DNA of 64,000 bases from Carallia brachiata. Its lineage: Eukaryota > Streptophyta > Magnoliopsida > Malpighiales > Rhizophoraceae. Made by a program: the position numbers and the translations under genes. Below are positions 60,290 through 64,000 of the stretch, one piece after another (the first letter of the stretch is position 1; every line of letters starts with the position of its first letter). The notes beneath the pieces are model-generated. The model searched no databases. It was not told the origin of the DNA and saw only the letters and a list, made by a program, of their open reading frames with translations. Where the stretch lies: NCBI GenBank assembly GCA_021464245.1, contig JADCRB010000040.1, forward strand, positions 1,280,939-1,344,938, given 5' to 3'.

Positions 60290-61245
60290 GGTACATTTTC
60301 TTTTAATGTTTACAAATTTTCAGATGCCATTGTTTACATGCTTGAACTGCTGGACACAAATAAAGCGTGAAAATAAGACTAACACGAAAGGTTTTGCCAA
60401 TGTTAGCCAGTATTTAGACATCTTATTCTCCGTGTTTGTGCATACCTCTATCAACATTTATATAGCATAATTAAGAGGGAATTGTGATGCCAAACAATGG
60501 CCAAAGAATCAAAGAATCTGATAAGCACAAGATGATAAATTTTTATGCCATGAAAACACGTTGCCCTTGCAATTTTTACGAAGAGGATAGATGGCAAGTA
60601 ATTGGCATCTTTATGGTTCTAAGATTTTCTTTATGTGGTTGACTGCTTTGGACCAATTTCTAATGAAAACTTTGATAAGAGGGTGTCTTTTGGACAATAA
60701 TAATGATAAATAATAGATTATGCATGCATGACGATTTATACACATGTGGTTATATATGTACATATGTGCCTTTTAGTCCATTATTAAAATAAAAGGAATT
60801 CATAAATGGGATATGCATGAGACATTGTAGCACTTGGAATATTTAATTCTAAGAGGGAAGCCACTGCTAAGAGGAGGCTCCTAGCGCCGAGAAAAAGGAA
60901 AGTCATAGGTGCCCAGGCCTACCAAACTAAAAAGAAACATATTGTCATTGCTGCGTGGCCAGCCATTTAAAGTGGTGGTAGTGGAACTTTCAAAATCCAC
61001 GAGAGTTGGATGTATAAAGGTTGGCATTCGAATGGTAAAAAGGTACCTGCTTATGTATGCACATGTACATGAAAAGATGGAAAAGTTGAATGTAAATTTG
61101 TAATGTTAGTTGCTTAATTGGAGCATGCTAGTGTAATCAATAGCTTTATGTATGCTTGAATTACACTATGTTAGATATTAGTTTTGAAGTTTGTAAACTT
61201 CTAGATATAAAAGTAATCCATGCCAATATGAGTTTTTAAAATAGT
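60290..61245. other. interior of the deleted copia element, unrecognised
   Basis: No gag, integrase or reverse transcriptase motif was recognised. Probably decayed or foreign sequence. Confidence 0.4.
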
Positions 61246-61646
61246 ATGAGGCACTATTTCATGGGCATAAAAGAAGCACACATATATAATTCATTCACTA
61301 TGAAATCAGAGTTTGTGATATTAGCTTTTACAGGCAAAAAAAAATGGTTGATGAATTTACTACTTGATATTAGGTTGTGGTCACAGTTAGTTTCAGTCAT
61401 TTTTTATATTGTGATAGTGAAGCAACAATGTCTAAAGTTTTAAATAAAATATACAATGACAAATCTAGACATATTGTCTTGAGACATGAATATGTAAGAC
61501 AATTATTGTGTAAAAGTGTTGTCACAATTGTATATATATGGTCATATAAAAATTTAGCTAATCATTTCACAAAAAGTCTCTCAAGAAATATGATCATGAC
61601 AACATCAAAAAGAATGAGACTAAAACCTTTTGATAGCAATCAGTAA
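61246..61646 (+). pseudogene. copia RNase H fragment
   Basis: Two overlapping frames: 61246-61443 with FTMKSEFVILAF, and 61377-61646 with CDSEATMSKVLNKIYN, SRHIVLRHEYVRQLL and NLANHFTKSLS. These correspond to the end of copia pol in a lineage different from the SIRE-like element. A frameshift separates them. Confidence 0.75.
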
Positions 61647-62650
61647 TGAGAACACAATTTTTATTAATTCAATAGTTAATTAAAGGTTTAATAAGTAACG
61701 AGTAGTTATTGATCCGTTGTGGTAGAATTGAATTGATATGATGAACAAATTATTCTTATTCAATGCAAAAAAAATTTATGATGAGTGATACTCTTAATAA
61801 AGTTAGACTCACGTAAAATACGCAACTTCACCTATATAAAAATAAGAAATGGTGCTACTTCTAACAAAAGTTTGAAAGTTTAACTTTTGTAAATGTTCAT
61901 AAAATCAAGATGGCAGCACAAGGCCATTAACGTGCTGTATAATACAATGAATTTCTCATTATCTAGAGAAGTACAAATGTGTAGTATTTTTCGATTTTAA
62001 TGTATAAGAATCTTAGTTTATATGTACATCACACTATTGATTTTGTTAAAGTCTTAAGATACTAATACCAATAAAAGTTTTAATTTGAAATACACCTTTC
62101 ATATTTGTGATTCTTGTAACCAATCATGTAACTATCTAAGTGGGAAATTGTTGGAAAAATATTGATAGATAGCTGCATTAGTTTGTTTCAAAGAAAAAGA
62201 ATTAAGTCATAAGTTGTAATTAAAGAGTCGTGACTCTTCAAAAAGAGAGACCTGACTCTTTTGATGAGAAGAGACATAACTTTTGGAGAAAAAAAACATA
62301 ACCCTTTATGGAAAGAGACATGATCTTTTCATGTACATGTACATACATAAATGACCGTTCATGTGCATACACATAACCCTTTATCAGTATGTTTCTTCAT
62401 GTATTAATCGTAGGGTCAAGTAAGGCATCTTATTTATACACTATGAATAATCACTTATAAAAATTTATAACTCTTTATGATGGGTCATGATCATGGTTAT
62501 CAACTTGTAAAATTGAGTTTTCAAAGAAACATATTGATAATTGTGACATTGCATTCTCATTACACTAACTCTTAAGTCTCGATGGATCTAGCCTGTAGTT
62601 ACTTGCGGGAGGCATTCTCTAGTCATGGGTGTTATAGCATAAACAACTGT

Positions 62651-64000
62651 TCACGTGCTTGTATCTTGATATGTTCCTTGAGGATTTCATAAATCAACTA
62701 CAAGATGAGATAATTTGTATTCTAGACGCACTAACTTTCCATACGTTTCTGATCAATTTATTTGCTAAATGTCAAAGAGCAACAATACATGTATTGAAAT
62801 TTGTTATTTTAATTAATATTCTGAATAAAATTAAAATTAATAATTTTAAAATAAAAATGATAGTTTTTATAATTAAAAAATAATAAATTTTAATTTTAAT
62901 TTTAAAAATTATCAATTTTAATTTTATTTAAAATATTAATCGAAATATCAAATTTTAACACACTAACATTTTCTGAATGTCAAAAGTAACAAATTCCAAG
63001 TCATGCCAACTAAAACAAAATAATTGGATTCTTTTTTTATTTGGTTAGGATAAATTTACTACCATGGAATTTTCTGGGCGCTCAATCCAAAATGCAATCT
63101 ATTGCATTAAAAATATAATTACATGAAATTTTTTGAAAAAAATTTCTTTTCAAAGAAATTTCTTTCTAAAGATTTTTTTTTTTATTTTAACAAATATTAT
63201 ATAAAATCTATTATTTAATATCTATAATAACATCCATTTAATTTTAAATTTAAATTTTATAATTTTTTTTATATTTTTCCAATATAATTACACTGAAAAA
63301 GAAGATGTTTGCATTTTTTTAATGATGATCAGACACCCAATCCAGATCTCTATCTTCTCCGTTAAACTAAATAAGTTTGACGGGTACCCCCGGGCCAGCT
63401 GACCAAGCAAAGAAGCATAAATCAATTTCACTTCTGATTTCTCAATTTCTAATATTCCGAAATTCGACGCCTTTCAATTGATCTTTCCTCTGTTTCTTTT
63501 CTTCCTTTTTTTTTTTTTTTTTTCTTTTTCAACAGCTCTATTTTATACCAGATTAGTACACATAACAACTGTTGATCGCTTTTACAGAAAAAGTCGTTCA
63601 ATGTTGCTATGACCTGAATGACAATTACTCACAAACTTCCACTAAAAAGGTACAACATAGTGGAGGCCTTTTTACCTGTTAACTCCAACTGTAACTTGAA
63701 CTTGATATTTTCAACCTTAAAGATGGCTGCAATGGCATTGAGATGAAGGTAATTACGAGAAGCAGGAGTAGAGATGATAGGAAGCAAGCCAAAAAGACAC
63801 CAAAAGCGCCAACTACAAGAAACTTTTCATGACCAACGTTTATAACCAAAGTTCTAACTATGTCCTAAACGGAATAAAGACAGCATAGGACAAGGAGTTT
63901 TCACAAAACCTTGAAATGAACACAGCAACGTTGGATACCCCATACTCATTCCTGAGAGCTTATTATTATTCATCAAATTTCTTATCTTACATATGCGCAA
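62651..64000. other. right-end intergenic sequence with AT-rich MITE-like palindrome
   Basis: 62805-62945 has inverted AT-rich words (AAAATTAAAATTAATAATTTT against AAAATTATCAATTTTAATTTT), like the MITE at 38430-38790. A poly-T tract lies at 63508-63523. The less AT-rich 63300-64000 may belong to a neighbouring gene beyond the window, but no frame could be supported. Confidence 0.4.

Larger units (their letters stand above)
59793..62650 (+). mobile_element. internally deleted Ty1/copia element
   Basis: Two related LTR starts, TGTTGGAAAAATATTGATAG at 59793 and 62149. The second is preceded by CTAAGTGGGAAAT, close to the usual copia polypurine tract AAGTGGGAGAT. The 5' LTR has a TATAAATAGG box at about 59980 and repeated ATGTGACTCTTCA words. 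The LTR ends were not fixed; the 3' LTR probably stops before about 62650. Between the LTRs only the end of pol is recognisable, so most of gag-pol is deleted. Confidence 0.75.

Overview
The window looks like nuclear DNA of a eudicot plant. It is AT-rich and packed with decayed retrotransposons, MITEs and microsatellites, and it carries four spliced genes whose products belong to plant gene families, with GT-AG introns and long intergenic gaps. The species cannot be fixed from the sequence alone.

Layout. 0-2 kb: a broken nepenthesin-type aspartic protease, interrupted by a SINE with a perfect 14-bp target-site duplication. 2.86-14.33 kb: an old, heavily mutated Ty1/copia element of SIRE type, with unequal LTRs, a degenerate gag-pol and an extra downstream reading frame. 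Its 3' LTR was itself hit by a second element that now survives as a 780-bp solo LTR. 14-25 kb: no gene seen; several terminal-inverted-repeat (TIR) elements, including two Mutator-like MITEs with 9-bp duplications. 25.8-32.35 kb: an unusual complex of short, very degenerate 22-bp tandem repeats, present on both strands and split by a hAT-like element. 33.3-34.4 kb: relics of an NLR-type leucine-rich repeat inside a local duplication. 35.5-36.1 kb: a piece of LTR related to the one at 2.9-4.5 kb. 38.1-38.8 kb: two palindromic MITEs.

Genes. A VUP-like (vascular-related unknown protein) gene on the + strand (39149-39937). Then three genes on the - strand: an early-nodulin-like phytocyanin without copper ligands (45457-46230), a COBRA-like protein of the long COBL7/COBL10 type (51507-53887), and the ufmylation adaptor DDRGK1/UFBP1 (55059-57972). 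VUP, the phytocyanin and COBL belong to families tied to vascular tissue, cell surface or cell wall, and DDRGK1 is an ER housekeeping factor. Nothing suggests that they act as one unit.

Main points of interest: (1) an otherwise intact eight-exon DDRGK1 gene with an apparent one-base deletion in exon 2; (2) the 22-bp repeat complex at 26-32 kb, which resembles a foldback-type element and which I cannot match to a named family; (3) a Mutator-like element with perfect 9-bp duplications 186 bp upstream of the DDRGK1 start codon. The right end (59.5-62.7 kb) holds a LINE remnant and a deleted copia element. All family names are from motif recognition by eye, without database searches.
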